The notes: a model not told the origin generated them from the sequence alone. A DNA stretch of 37,684 bases from CALMZY01 sp052033915 (GCA_052033915.1 JBPOJF010000007.1:1-37684); one strand, 5' to 3'. Counted from the stretch's first letter, positions 25,486-34,119 are shown. Made by a program: numbers and translations.

Positions 25486-28400
25486 GAGAAGGACAGTTTT
25501 CGAAGCCCGGCAGCGAGTACATCCTTGATACCGATCGATTTCTTAAGGTGTGGCTCGACGCCTTCGCACTGCGTTCGCTTGAGCTTAACCCGGCCACTGG
25601 CTCGCATCGAACAAAGATAGCGTCCCGCAGGTATTGTTCGTCCGTTCTTTGTGATGGGTCGTTCCAGGGCTACAGGGCAGTTCGCGTAGAAGTAGTCCAC
25701 GATCTGAACCCCGGCGGTCGCGAGTTCTTCTCGAACCTTCGAAATCGATTCAAACGCATAGACGGGCCGCACCCTGGCATGCTCTTTCGCATCCCGATAG
25801 ACGAAATATCCGCGATGCGGATCTCCCCTCTTGTACTGGCCGGTTCCATCTTTCGACAGATCGCCATATTCGTTCGGCTCTCCGTGGGAGACCGCTACTC
25901 GCCCCACTGCGGTTGCTCCATCCTTCAGCCGATAGGCGGCGCAGAACTGTTTCCATTGTTCTTCGTTCGGGTCGCCGGCCAGAAAGGCCTGGACCTCACT
26001 GCGGATGCGGCGGTCAAGGATCTTGCAGGCCGCATCGCAGCCTTCCTTCGCGTTGTACGCGCCCCCCTCGCCCGGAAGAGAGATTAGGGACACGCGCCGC
26101 ACCATTTTCTCGTCGCCGTCCACCTTGCGTTTCGCGTAAATCATCTTCTCCAGCACGGGCTTTTCTCTTGCGAGGAACCGGGGCAGAACATCCTCCAGCC
26201 GTTCTTTGAAGTCGTCACGAATGCCGTCCGGAAGCCTGAAGAAGCGTCCCTTGTCGGGATTGCGCGCCCATTCCTGCAGATAGGCCAACACCATGGCGTC
26301 CAGCGCATGATGGCGCTTGTTCTCCCGGCATTTCTTTTCCATCAAGTCGGGATTTTCCGTCGGTGGATGTAGAAGCGAATCCAATTTGTACTTCCGTCTC
26401 ACTCGTGCAGTGAGTCCGCCGGAGAGAACATGCACCTTGCGTTGTGCGCCCTTGAGTTCGCCTTCGTCCCATCCAAAATGCAGGCAGGCAACGCGCCGGG
26501 CCACGCGAGATATCCACGCGGTTTCGGCAAGCGCGGTGTAGCGTTCGTCCAACTCCCCGGCATTCTCGCTCGTCAGCAACGCGACCTTTTTCTGGCCCAA
26601 GCTTCCGGCGCAATCATTCACGCGCTGGACGTAGGCTTGCCATTGACCCGCACCGTGCAGCCATTCGTAGGGCGTACGCTCGCCTTTGTCTTTGTTCGCC
26701 GCCTCGGTGGTCAGCACCTTGTTGAACATCGCGTCCGACCCGCTGTAGCGGCTTCCGCGCGGCACGATATGGTCAATGGGGTAGTTCAGGACTTCCGTTT
26801 CGCCGAGATGATCGCCCGTGTACAGACACCGGCCGTTCTGCTGACGCAACAATTCCATCCGCAGGATCGCGCCGCCGTCCGAGGCCCCCGTCAGTTCTGC
26901 CGCCTGTTCCCTTGCTTTCTTCCGTTCCTCGCGCCGCCGCTTCTGGAATTCCTCGTAACGCGCGCGCGCCTTCTTGCCCATGAAGTCTTCCCGAACAAAC
27001 TCAATTGCGATTGCATCGGGTTCGCCCCATTTCTGCTCAAGGGTCCGAAGGCGTTCGTGGAAAACACCCAAACGGTGCCTGACGACAGGATCGCGTTGTT
27101 CACCGATGAGCGCGCGAATCCGCGTGAGCCGCTCTTCCTTGGCCAAACCGCTGAACGAGGTGCGGTCATCGGGAATATGAATCCGATTCCAGTCGTCCGG
27201 CATTTTCAGCAGGAACCCGATGTCAGATGCGGATACTCCCTCCGGCAACGACTCCAGCAGCCTCCGGTGGTAAGCATGCGGTGATTCTCCGGACAGGATA
27301 AGGTCGCGCAGAATACGCAGGGAAGGACGGGCGAAGCGTGAACGGCCGCCTGTGCGCGGCGCTTCGATCTTCGCTTGCTTACTAACGGGTGCGCCGCCCT
27401 GCCGGCCACACCATTTCTTCCATGCCGCTTCAGTCATAGACCATGCCTTGGGTCTGGTGCTCGGCTTCGTGTCCTTTTGCTTCGCATCGTCCTTTTTTCG
27501 CTTGGCATCGCTCTTTTTCGCCGCGGCAAAGAGCTCTCGGATCTGTTCGACGGTTAATTGCCGATCGTGCCCATCCACGGAGTAACGCATGCGATGCAGG
27601 TTCATAAGAAACACGACCTGCCAGGTCAACGGATCGTCTGAACGGCACACGTTGAATCGCGGTATCAGAGCGCAATGCGCGATCATGCGGTTGTCGAATC
27701 GCGGAATCTTCTGGGATAGCACGCCCTGCCAATCGGTCTGCGCGCCGCGCTTCAATCCATGCTGACTGCGTAATTCGGCATAGAAAGATGCGTAGGGTTT
27801 CCCGGCAGGGCCGTACATGATGATGTCGGTCTTGCCTTTGAGTTTCGGGAACTGATCAGCGGCTTTTTCGATCAGGGCGCGGAGTTCCTTCTCCACTTCT
27901 GCCCTCGGAATCAGGAAGTTTCGAGCCCGCTGTGCGGCATTGGTCAGCCGGGATTGGATCGCATCCGTGGCAGGATTCCACAAACCCATCCGCCACGCAT
28001 CGAAGTAACACAGGTATTGCCGATCCGGCTTGCCGGAACTCATCGAGGCGAAAAGGGCTTCGAAGTCGGAGAGCCGTTTCTGGTTGTCTTTCTCCTCGAC
28101 TTTCTTGGTTTCGCGTGCGGCCCAGGGCACCTTCGGGTCATATCCGCGCCGCTGGATCGCCGAGTGTAGAGCCTTGTAGATTTGCCATCCTTGGAGTCGT
28201 TCCCCGCGAAGAAGTTTGATGCGAAGAAGGCAGGATGTGTAGCAGGTCGGGTCGTCCGCCGTTCCGAACTCCCGCTCCAATCGCGGATCACCGCGCATCC
28301 TGGGCGGTATGCCCTTGGCGGGATCCCCGGGATGACGGCCTTCAAGAACTTCGATGCCCGCCTGACGGCACTGTTTCTTGAGCCAGTTTTCGCGGGCCTT

Positions 28401-28577
28401 GTGCGCCTCGCGTGTACGCATGGCGCGGCGGCGCACGGCTTGATCCTTGGTTGCTGCGAAGTCCTTTGGAAAGAGAAAGGATTCAGCGTGGACAATCTCG
28501 TGTCCCTGTCGAACCGCCTCGCCGAGTGAGCCCTTGCCGAGATCGAATGCGAATACCACCCCGTCGCTGCTTTTCAT
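25482..28577 (-). CDS. cas9: Type II-C CRISPR RNA-guided endonuclease Cas9
   Basis: Cas9 cuts both strands of DNA matched by a crRNA:tracrRNA. At 1,031 residues it is in the compact II-C size range. All nuclease motifs are present: RuvC-I VFAFDLGKGSLG with D12; an arginine-rich bridge helix (about 48-66, RRRAMRTREAHKAR); RuvC-II AIAIEFVRE with E526; HNH YPIDHIVPRG with H603 and N628 in TTEAANKDKG; and RuvC-III NKRHHALDA with H757 and D760. A Lys/Asp-rich stretch at about 354-405 in the recognition lobe looks like a lineage-specific insertion. The C-terminal 230 residues should form the PAM-interacting domain; the PAM cannot be read from sequence. ATG 28577 lies behind AAGGGGGA. It heads the operon with cas1 and cas2. 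Confidence 0.97.
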   Translation of the reverse strand: MKSSDGVVFAFDLGKGSLGEAVRQGHEIVHAESFLFPKDFAATKDQAVRRRAMRTREAHKARENWLKKQCRQAGIEVLEGRHPGDPAKGIPPRMRGDPRLEREFGTADDPTCYTSCLLRIKLLRGERLQGWQIYKALHSAIQRRGYDPKVPWAARETKKVEEKDNQKRLSDFEALFASMSSGKPDRQYLCYFDAWRMGLWNPATDAIQSRLTNAAQRARNFLIPRAEVEKELRALIEKAADQFPKLKGKTDIIMYGPAGKPYASFYAELRSQHGLKRGAQTDWQGVLSQKIPRFDNRMIAHCALIPRFNVCRSDDPLTWQVVFLMNLHRMRYSVDGHDRQLTVEQIRELFAAAKKSDAKRKKDDAKQKDTKPSTRPKAWSMTEAAWKKWCGRQGGAPVSKQAKIEAPRTGGRSRFARPSLRILRDLILSGESPHAYHRRLLESLPEGVSASDIGFLLKMPDDWNRIHIPDDRTSFSGLAKEERLTRIRALIGEQRDPVVRHRLGVFHERLRTLEQKWGEPDAIAIEFVREDFMGKKARARYEEFQKRRREERKKAREQAAELTGASDGGAILRMELLRQQNGRCLYTGDHLGETEVLNYPIDHIVPRGSRYSGSDAMFNKVLTTEAANKDKGERTPYEWLHGAGQWQAYVQRVNDCAGSLGQKKVALLTSENAGELDERYTALAETAWISRVARRVACLHFGWDEGELKGAQRKVHVLSGGLTARVRRKYKLDSLLHPPTENPDLMEKKCRENKRHHALDAMVLAYLQEWARNPDKGRFFRLPDGIRDDFKERLEDVLPRFLAREKPVLEKMIYAKRKVDGDEKMVRRVSLISLPGEGGAYNAKEGCDAACKILDRRIRSEVQAFLAGDPNEEQWKQFCAAYRLKDGATAVGRVAVSHGEPNEYGDLSKDGTGQYKRGDPHRGYFVYRDAKEHARVRPVYAFESISKVREELATAGVQIVDYFYANCPVALERPITKNGRTIPAGRYLCSMRASGRVKLKRTQCEGVEPHLKKSIGIKDVLAAGLRKLSFS

Positions 28578-28596
28578 CAGATCCCCCTTGGTTATT

Positions 28597-28614
28597 ATGT
28601 TCGCGGGCGAACAT
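28597..28614. promoter_or_regulatory. Perfect dyad upstream of cas9
   Basis: ATGTTCGC-GG-GCGAACAT is an 8-bp inverted repeat 20 bp upstream of the cas9 start. On the minus strand it overlaps CATAAT, a -10-like hexamer, so it looks like a repressor site. It resembles a LexA-type TGTTC/GAACA box, but with six rather than the four central bases I recall for Verrucomicrobia. Confidence 0.5.
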
Positions 28615-28620
28615 CCATCG

Positions 28621-28639
28621 GATACACATCCTGTGTATC
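28621..28639. promoter_or_regulatory. Second dyad upstream of cas9
   Basis: GATACACA-TCC-TGTGTATC is a perfect 8-bp inverted repeat with a 3-base centre, six bases beyond the first dyad. It could be an operator or a small hairpin belonging to the end of the CPBP protease transcript. Confidence 0.45.
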
Positions 28640-28688
28640 ACGAGAGGCAACGATCGACAACATTGGACGCGATGAGGTCGGCTTTGTG

Positions 28689-28709
28689 TTCATTCGTGTG
28701 AATTCGTGG
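28689..28709. repeat. Degenerate dispersed repeat
   Basis: The minus strand reads CCACGAATTCACACGAATG followed by AACAC, a motif type found scattered between genes in many environmental genomes (from memory). The related CCACGAATTC recurs at 34120-34129. Confidence 0.5.
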
Positions 28710-28740
28710 TGGCCGTTCTGGGCGTTGCAAGGGCGATGGG

Positions 28741-29361
28741 CTATGAGAAGGGATAGATCAGGAACACGGCTGCATCCCAGGCCGTGTGGCTGACGGCGTT
28801 GAGGAGGATGGAGTTGAAGCGGATGTAGAGCCAGCCCCAGAAGAAGCCGCAGACGAGGGCGGCGAGGAGCAGCATGGGGTTTCCGCTGCCGGCATGGATA
28901 CCGGCATAGATGGCGGCGGTGAGAATCCAACTGGGGAGCCGGCCGATGCGCGCCGCGAGGGCGCGCTGTACGTAGCCGCGCCAGAAATACTCCTCGCCCG
29001 GGCCGATCACCAGCGTCAGCAACAGCCACACGCGCCACGGCGGGATGCCGGCTTTCAGTTTGTAAATTTCCGCGATGCTGTCGGCCGAGAGCGGCAGGAA
29101 CTTCCGCGAGAGGATGTTGCCCACGTAGAAGATGAAGTACAGCACGACGGCGGAAACGAGCCCGATCGCGATTTTCTTCGGGATGTGATGGCGAAGGTCT
29201 TCCAGGACGAAGTTGCGGTAGCGATGGCTCTTGATGGCCGACCACGCGATCAGAATCACAAGGTTCAGGGACATCCACCCCCAGAAGTCGAGCGGACCGA
29301 TGGATTTACGCATGAACAACGAACCGAACAGAACAACCGCGCCCAGGATGATGGCGATCAC
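28741..29361 (-). CDS. CPBP-family intramembrane metalloprotease
   Basis: This 206-residue, mostly hydrophobic protein belongs to the CPBP (CAAX protease and bacteriocin-processing) family, whose members act as intramembrane glutamic/metalloproteases. Motif 1 is GPGEEYFWRGYVQR (EExxxR), motif 2 is AAIYAGIHAGSGN (histidine), and motif 3 is NSILLNAVSHTAWDAA (HxxxD). The start is GTG 29361, five bases after AAGGAGG, and it overlaps the TGA of the upstream prenyltransferase by four bases (GTGA). A much longer open reading upstream is only the shadow of that gene. The substrate is unknown; coupling to a menaquinone-type prenyltransferase is curious but not explanatory. Confidence 0.9.
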   Translation of the reverse strand: MIAIILGAVVLFGSLFMRKSIGPLDFWGWMSLNLVILIAWSAIKSHRYRNFVLEDLRHHIPKKIAIGLVSAVVLYFIFYVGNILSRKFLPLSADSIAEIYKLKAGIPPWRVWLLLTLVIGPGEEYFWRGYVQRALAARIGRLPSWILTAAIYAGIHAGSGNPMLLLAALVCGFFWGWLYIRFNSILLNAVSHTAWDAAVFLIYPFS

Positions 29362-30290
29362 AAGTGCCTCCTTGCGATGGCGTGAAGAATCAACGAGACG
29401 GTACAAAGCAGGCCGAAAGCCAGGTTCAGTTGCGCGGTCGCGCCGTCCAGCGCGATAAAGTCGTTCGGCTGTTTCGGCGCGGCGCGGTTCAACGCCCGGC
29501 GCCAGCGCGTGACGGCCATCGGCAGGGCAAGCCCCGTGATCAGGAACGATCGAGGCATGATTCCCAGCGCGATGTAGGCGGCCACCAGCGCGAACGGGCC
29601 GAAGACGAGGCATCCGTAATAGATCAGCGAGCCGCGATCGCCGAGCCGCGACGCCGTCGTGCGGATGCGTTTGCCGGTGTCGCCGCCGATGTCGCGCCAG
29701 TTGTTCGCGTGGAGGATGCCGACGACGAGCAGGGACATCGGCGCCGCCCAGACGATGGGGAGCCACGCCGTCGAACCGGTTTGAACCGTCCATCCGCCGA
29801 GCGCGCCGAGGATGCCGAAATCGAGGAACACCGCCAGGTCGCCGAGTCCGCGGTATTTCAGCGTGACCGGCTTTCCGGTGTAGAGGATTCCGACCGCGAG
29901 CCCGATGAGCCCGATCCAGAGGACCGGCAGGCCGACGCGCCGGACGAGGTACAGTCCGATCAGCGAGGCGACCGCGATCAGAACGAGCGCGCCTTTCATC
30001 ACCTCTTCGGGCGTGAGCCATCGCCGGACTACCGCGCCGCTGACCGGTGTCGGTTCAACATCCAGTCCCTTGCGGAAGTCCTGCACGTCATTCAGCATAT
30101 TCGCCGCCGAATGCAGGATCATCATGGCCAGGAGGGAAAGCAGGAACAGGAGCGGATCGAAACGCGCCCCGCCGGACACCACGGCCGCCGCGGCGCCGAA
30201 GATCACGGGCGCGGCGGATGCCGAAAGGGCGAACGGGCGGATTGCGACAAGCCATTTCCGGAATGCGGATGTTTCGTTGCGCGAGTCCAT
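29358..30290 (-). CDS. menA: UbiA-family prenyltransferase, MenA-like
   Basis: This 310-residue membrane protein carries both Asp-rich prenyl-diphosphate/Mg motifs of the UbiA superfamily: NMLNDVQDFRKGLD and NNWRDIGGDTGKR. The second, with NxRDI...D...GK, is the form found in 1,4-dihydroxy-2-naphthoate polyprenyltransferase, which builds menaquinone. About eight hydrophobic helices are visible. I start at ATG 30290; an in-frame reading could extend 15 residues upstream, but MDSRNETSAFRKWLVAIRP fits the family N-terminus. Another aromatic acceptor is possible because no other men gene is nearby. Its stop overlaps the CPBP protease start. Confidence 0.85.
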   Translation of the reverse strand: MDSRNETSAFRKWLVAIRPFALSASAAPVIFGAAAAVVSGGARFDPLLFLLSLLAMMILHSAANMLNDVQDFRKGLDVEPTPVSGAVVRRWLTPEEVMKGALVLIAVASLIGLYLVRRVGLPVLWIGLIGLAVGILYTGKPVTLKYRGLGDLAVFLDFGILGALGGWTVQTGSTAWLPIVWAAPMSLLVVGILHANNWRDIGGDTGKRIRTTASRLGDRGSLIYYGCLVFGPFALVAAYIALGIMPRSFLITGLALPMAVTRWRRALNRAAPKQPNDFIALDGATAQLNLAFGLLCTVSLILHAIARRHL

Positions 30291-30356
30291 CGAAGTACCG
30301 CCCCAGAGGGTAATGCAACCGGCCATTCCTTTCAACAGGCAAGCGATACAGGAGGG

Positions 30357-30386
30357 TTGCTTGTTCGCCGCGGCTTGTATTATAAA
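30357..30386 (+). promoter_or_regulatory. Possible rsmE promoter
   Basis: TTGCTT (30357-30362) and TATAAA (30381-30386) are 18 bp apart, in a short AT-rich patch between the divergent menA and rsmE genes. Confidence 0.45.
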
Positions 30387-30421
30387 GAGGAAGATGGAAG
30401 AAGCGCTCGCGCCGCCGTGTT

Positions 30422-31159
30422 ATGAATCTGATTCTCATCGAAGCCTCTGAAGTGGACGCGCAGGGGAACGCCGTGCTCACGGGCGCCCGCGCGCGTCACA
30501 TCCACGATGTCCTCGGCGCGAAACCCGGAACATCGATTCGCGTCGGCGTGGTGAACAGTCTCCGGGGCCGGGGGCTTGTGCAGGAGGTGACGGACAGCCG
30601 TGTGGCGCTCCGTTGCGAATTCAACGAAGACCCGCCGCCCGCGCCGCGCATCGATCTCCTGCTGGCGTTGCCGCGTCCCAAGGTCATGCGGCGGCTGTGG
30701 GCGCAGTTGGCGGCCATCGGCGTCGGGCGGATCATTCTCACGAACGCCGCCAAGGTCGAACGCGCGTATTTCGATTCTCATGTGCTCCAGCCCGAGGTGT
30801 ACCGCCCGTACCTGATCGAAGGTCTCCAGCAAGCGCAGGATACGGCCATGCCGGAGGTGTCCATCCGCAAGCAGTTGAAGGTGTTCGTTGAAGACGAACT
30901 CGATATCCTCTTCCCGTACGGCGGCCGGCTTCTCGCCGACACGTCCACACGGCACCGGATTCGAGACCTCATGTTCGACGATCCCAACATGCGGCTCCTT
31001 GTCGCCGTCGGCCCGGAAGGAGGCTGGACGGATTACGAGCGGGACCTCTTTCAGCGGCACGGATTCAAGCCTGTCTCCATGGGCCCGCGCACGTTGCGCG
31101 CCGACACCGCTTGCGTCTCCATCCTCGCGATGCTGAACGAAGCCATCACCGCCGGCTGA
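30422..31159 (+). CDS. rsmE: 16S rRNA (uracil-1498-N3)-methyltransferase
   Basis: RsmE is a SPOUT-fold, SAM-dependent enzyme that methylates U1498 in 16S rRNA. The 245-residue protein has a PUA-like N-terminal domain (HIHDVLGAKPGTSIRVGV) and the knotted SAM-binding region LLVAVGPEGGWTDYERDLF, then VSMGPRTLRADTACVSIL. Length is normal for the family. The ribosome site before ATG 30422 is poor. It stands alone on the plus strand between the divergent menA and the convergent KTSC gene. Confidence 0.95.
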   Translation: MNLILIEASEVDAQGNAVLTGARARHIHDVLGAKPGTSIRVGVVNSLRGRGLVQEVTDSRVALRCEFNEDPPPAPRIDLLLALPRPKVMRRLWAQLAAIGVGRIILTNAAKVERAYFDSHVLQPEVYRPYLIEGLQQAQDTAMPEVSIRKQLKVFVEDELDILFPYGGRLLADTSTRHRIRDLMFDDPNMRLLVAVGPEGGWTDYERDLFQRHGFKPVSMGPRTLRADTACVSILAMLNEAITAG

Positions 31160-31165
31160 GGAGGC

Positions 31166-31516
31166 TCACCGGGGTTCCGCTTCTTGCGTTTCGCCCTCCG
31201 GCTTCACGTCAATCCGACAACAGGGAAACCGGCCTCGAATCTTGAAGTTGAAGTACTCGCCTTTGTGTCCGCTGTAGAGCAGGCCTTCATAACAGCCGCG
31301 CGGCACACCGTAGTACTCATAGCCGTGGCCGCTCCGGAAAATCAGCGTCAACGTGCCGCTCGATTCCTGGTAGCAGACGCTTTCGAACAGTCTGGAATTT
31401 GCCGTCGGGATCATCGTTTTGCCGACGGATTCGGCAACCTCGTCCCCGACGGCAATGCCGTACCAAGCCCACGTCACAATCAGCAAACCGCCCAGCAGAA
31501 CATGCCATTTCTTCAT
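31166..31516 (-). CDS. Small exported KTSC-domain protein
   Basis: The 116-residue protein starts at ATG 31516, behind GGAGG. It has an N-terminal signal or membrane anchor (KKWHVLLGGLLIVTWAWYGI) and then a KTSC-like domain: SVCYQESSGTLTLIF, then YEYYGVPRGCYEGLL and GEYFNFKIRGRF. KTSC domains are small, often near nucleic-acid enzymes, and of unknown function. Here the protein appears exported, with four cysteines in the mature part, so disulfides are possible. The C-terminus is charged. Confidence 0.75.
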   Translation of the reverse strand: MKKWHVLLGGLLIVTWAWYGIAVGDEVAESVGKTMIPTANSRLFESVCYQESSGTLTLIFRSGHGYEYYGVPRGCYEGLLYSGHKGEYFNFKIRGRFPCCRIDVKPEGETQEAEPR

Positions 31517-31693
31517 CGTTTCCTCCTTGGCGGGACGGGCGAAATGCCGGTCCCCATCTACAGAAAGAAACGAGAGGGTCGGTTTTCCGGCGAAAAATGA
31601 AAAAAGATGAACTATTTTTCTGAAGGGTTGCCTGCGGTTCACCGCGAAGGAACGCAGGGGACAGCGGGCCGGATTCAGGTGCCGTTCCCGTGT

Positions 31694-32908
31694 TCAGATA
31701 AACGGCCGATAGGCATTTCCCAGCAGGCTTTCAATCGCGGGCTCGACGTTCCAGAACTGTTTCAGTTCGACGTATTCCCGCGCCGCGTCGGCGTTTCCCG
31801 GCGCCTGTGTCCGCTCCGCGCGGATCAGCAGGTTCTTGGGGGTGGCGTCCGCCGACACGAATTCGACGACCTGCGTGCGGTAGCCCATGATTTGGAGCGC
31901 AAGCGCGCGGAAGGTGTCGGTCAGGATGTCCGCGAGCCGCTCGCGCAGGATGCCGTGGCGGAGCACGGCGGCGAAGTGCGGCGACTTGATCTTGTGATGC
32001 AACTCATGCTGACAGCAGGGCACGGCGACGATCGCGCGGCTGTTTGAGAGGATGCCCTTCGCGATCGCCTCATCCGTGGCTGTGTCGCACGCGTGCAGGC
32101 TCAAGACCAGGTCGGGCGGATTTGCCGGCCGGAACGCGCCGATGTCCGCGACATGAAACGAGAGATCGCCCCAGCCGAGTTGGTCGCGCAGGGCGAGGCA
32201 CTTCTCGATGACCTCCCGATTCCTGTCGATTCCCGTCAACGTAGCGCGAATCCTGCGCGAGTGCACGAGCACGTGATACAGCGCGAACGTGAGATAGGCG
32301 CTGCCGCACCCGCAATCGAGAATCTCCAGCGGCCGCGCCGGGTTGGCCGGCACAAGCGGTTCGTCGCTGCGGCTCCTCGCCACGAGCGGCTCGACCAGAC
32401 TGATAAACGCGTTGATCTGCCGGAACTTGGCCTGCATGGACGGCCGCACTTCGCCGCGCTCGTTCTTGATGCCGACGGCTTCGAGAAACGTGTCCGGCCC
32501 GTCGGCGGGAAGCGGGTAGTCCTTTGTCCGGTTATGCGGCGGGGCCTGCACCGGCCCGGCCACGGAGGGCGCGCCCTTCGAGATCAGCGCGCGGCCCTTG
32601 CGCGTGATCCGGATGTGCAGGTCGCCGTCGGCGGTCTGGACGTGAATTTGCGTGAACCGCCCGGCCAGCAGGTCGTCGAGTTGCCGGGGCCATTCCCTCT
32701 CTCGGAAATTCCTCGCGGTGTTCTTTCCGCCGCCGGAGTACGTGACCTGGATACAGCGGTCCGACCGAATCTCCACGGGGCGCGCGACGATTCTTTGCCA
32801 GGGCGATTCGGCGGCGGCAGGCGCGGAAAGGGTCAGCCGGCGGAACGCGGCGCCGGTTGCGGCTTCGCGAACCTTTGTCTTCCAGTTGTCTGTGCGGGGA
32901 GGGGACAT
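31694..32908 (-). CDS. Class I SAM-dependent methyltransferase, substrate unknown
   Basis: The protein has 404 residues. The N-terminal 150 or so are unassigned. The Rossmann-fold methyltransferase half carries motif I LEILDCGCGSAYLTFALY, an acidic motif II in TLTGIDRNREVIEKC, and VLSLHACDTATDEAI, followed by VAVPCCQHELHHKI. The LHACDTATDEAI and PCCQHEL pattern resembles the Methyltransf_32 group, whose eukaryotic relatives modify ribosomal components; a role in RNA or ribosome modification is only inferred. ATG 32908 is used, because the open frame upstream overlaps the start region of the divergent Rsm22-like gene. No clear ribosome site is seen. Confidence 0.82.
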   Translation of the reverse strand: MSPPRTDNWKTKVREAATGAAFRRLTLSAPAAAESPWQRIVARPVEIRSDRCIQVTYSGGGKNTARNFREREWPRQLDDLLAGRFTQIHVQTADGDLHIRITRKGRALISKGAPSVAGPVQAPPHNRTKDYPLPADGPDTFLEAVGIKNERGEVRPSMQAKFRQINAFISLVEPLVARSRSDEPLVPANPARPLEILDCGCGSAYLTFALYHVLVHSRRIRATLTGIDRNREVIEKCLALRDQLGWGDLSFHVADIGAFRPANPPDLVLSLHACDTATDEAIAKGILSNSRAIVAVPCCQHELHHKIKSPHFAAVLRHGILRERLADILTDTFRALALQIMGYRTQVVEFVSADATPKNLLIRAERTQAPGNADAAREYVELKQFWNVEPAIESLLGNAYRPFI

Positions 32909-32982
32909 GGTCGAATCATAGCACGGAAAGCGGGCGCGCACAGACTTCTCTCGGCGGCCGCGCACTGCTAACGTGGGCGGTT

Positions 32983-34119
32983 GTGACAACGCCCTCTTAC
33001 CCGGTGCAACTCGAGCAGTGGTGGCTGGATCAGGCGCGGAATCTCACGGGGATCCGCGAGATGACGCCGTGCCTGGCGTCGCTCGAGAAGGACGTGGAAC
33101 GGCTCAGCGACCTGTTTACGCTCGATCGCGCGCCCCGGTTCGGCGAGTACGCGCGAGACGGGCGTATGCTGTTCGCGTACGGGCTGTTCTTTTTCCCGCA
33201 GACATTCGTTCGCGTCCAGCTCGTGCTCGACGAACTGGCCGCGCGCTGTCCTCCGTCACTCCCGCCCCGCCGCATCCTGGATCTCGGTTGCGGGTCCGGC
33301 GCGGCATCGCTTGCCGCGCTGACGCATTTCCGGGAGGCGCCGGTCGAAGTGCTGGGGATCGACGCGTCGGGCGCTTTTCTCGATATCATGAAGCGGGTGT
33401 TCGAGGGTGGGCGCGCGTTATGGCCGGACGCCACGCTGCGGACACGGGCAGGCGATATCCTTTCCTTCAAGGGGGACGGGCCGTGGGACCTGGTGCTTGT
33501 CAGCTTCGCGCTGAACGAGGCGATGGAGTCGCGGCCGGACGACGAAGCGCGGGCGTGGCTGCGGCGGTGGCTGGACCGGTTGTCGGACGGGGGCAGGCTG
33601 GTGATTCTGGAACCCGTCAGCCGGACGACGAGCGAGCGGCTGGAGCGGCTGCGGGATTGGGTGGCGGAGGAGAAGCGGGCTCGAATCCTGGGGCCGTGCC
33701 TTCATCACGCGCCCTGTCCTCTCCTTGGGAAAGCGGATGTCTGGTGTCACGAAGTTCGGCGGTGGCGCATCCCGGAAACACTGGCGATCCTGAACCGGCG
33801 GTTGCATCGGTCGATCGAGGACCTGAAGTTCAGCTACATCGCGCTGGAGCGGTCGGACGTTCCGGCGCCGGACGCGGCGGGGCCGGAGTTGTTCCGGATG
33901 ATCGCGCCGATGCGGAAACTCAAGGGCAAACTGGTCACGGCCGGGTGCGCGGCCGACGGCGGCGCGAGGACGTACGAGATGCTCTCGCGCGGCCTGAATC
34001 GCGAGGAAGAGGATGCGTGGACGGCGGTCGAGCGGGGCACGGTTTTGAGGGCGGCAGATCTCAAGCCGCTCGCGGACGGCAGGACTCTGCGCGTCGGCGG
34101 TATGGAACGAGTGATGTGA
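32983..34119 (+). CDS. Rsm22-like methyltransferase-fold protein
   Basis: The protein has 378 residues from GTG 32983; this start is uncertain, and M at 33061 is an alternative. It has YARDGRMLFAYGLFFFPQTF, SAM motif I RRILDLGCGSGAASLAAL, LGIDASGAFLDIM, and a cysteine/histidine cluster GPCLHHAPCPLL then WCHEVRRW. That cluster is the hallmark of the Rsm22/METTL17 family of small-ribosomal-subunit assembly factors, some of which bind an iron-sulfur cluster there. It is divergent from another SAM methyltransferase 74 bp away. A role in ribosome maturation is inferred. Confidence 0.82.
   Translation: MTTPSYPVQLEQWWLDQARNLTGIREMTPCLASLEKDVERLSDLFTLDRAPRFGEYARDGRMLFAYGLFFFPQTFVRVQLVLDELAARCPPSLPPRRILDLGCGSGAASLAALTHFREAPVEVLGIDASGAFLDIMKRVFEGGRALWPDATLRTRAGDILSFKGDGPWDLVLVSFALNEAMESRPDDEARAWLRRWLDRLSDGGRLVILEPVSRTTSERLERLRDWVAEEKRARILGPCLHHAPCPLLGKADVWCHEVRRWRIPETLAILNRRLHRSIEDLKFSYIALERSDVPAPDAAGPELFRMIAPMRKLKGKLVTAGCAADGGARTYEMLSRGLNREEEDAWTAVERGTVLRAADLKPLADGRTLRVGGMERVM

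Noticed and set aside
28597..28614. A Gram-positive-type SOS box upstream of cas9
   Set aside because: The half-sites are in the opposite order (GTTCG...CGAAC), and the Verrucomicrobia-type spacing I recall is four, not six. It is kept as a generic operator only.
29362..30021. Long minus-strand open frame continuing upstream of the CPBP protease
   Set aside because: It reads as Arg/Ala-rich sequence in a shifted frame over the prenyltransferase gene. The GTG at 29361 has a perfect ribosome site and gives the normal protein length.
30316..30328. An 11-bp match to the start of spacer four (AACCGGCCATT) inside the prenyltransferase upstream region, suggesting self-targeting
   Set aside because: Only 11 of 30 bases match, which is expected by chance in a window this size.
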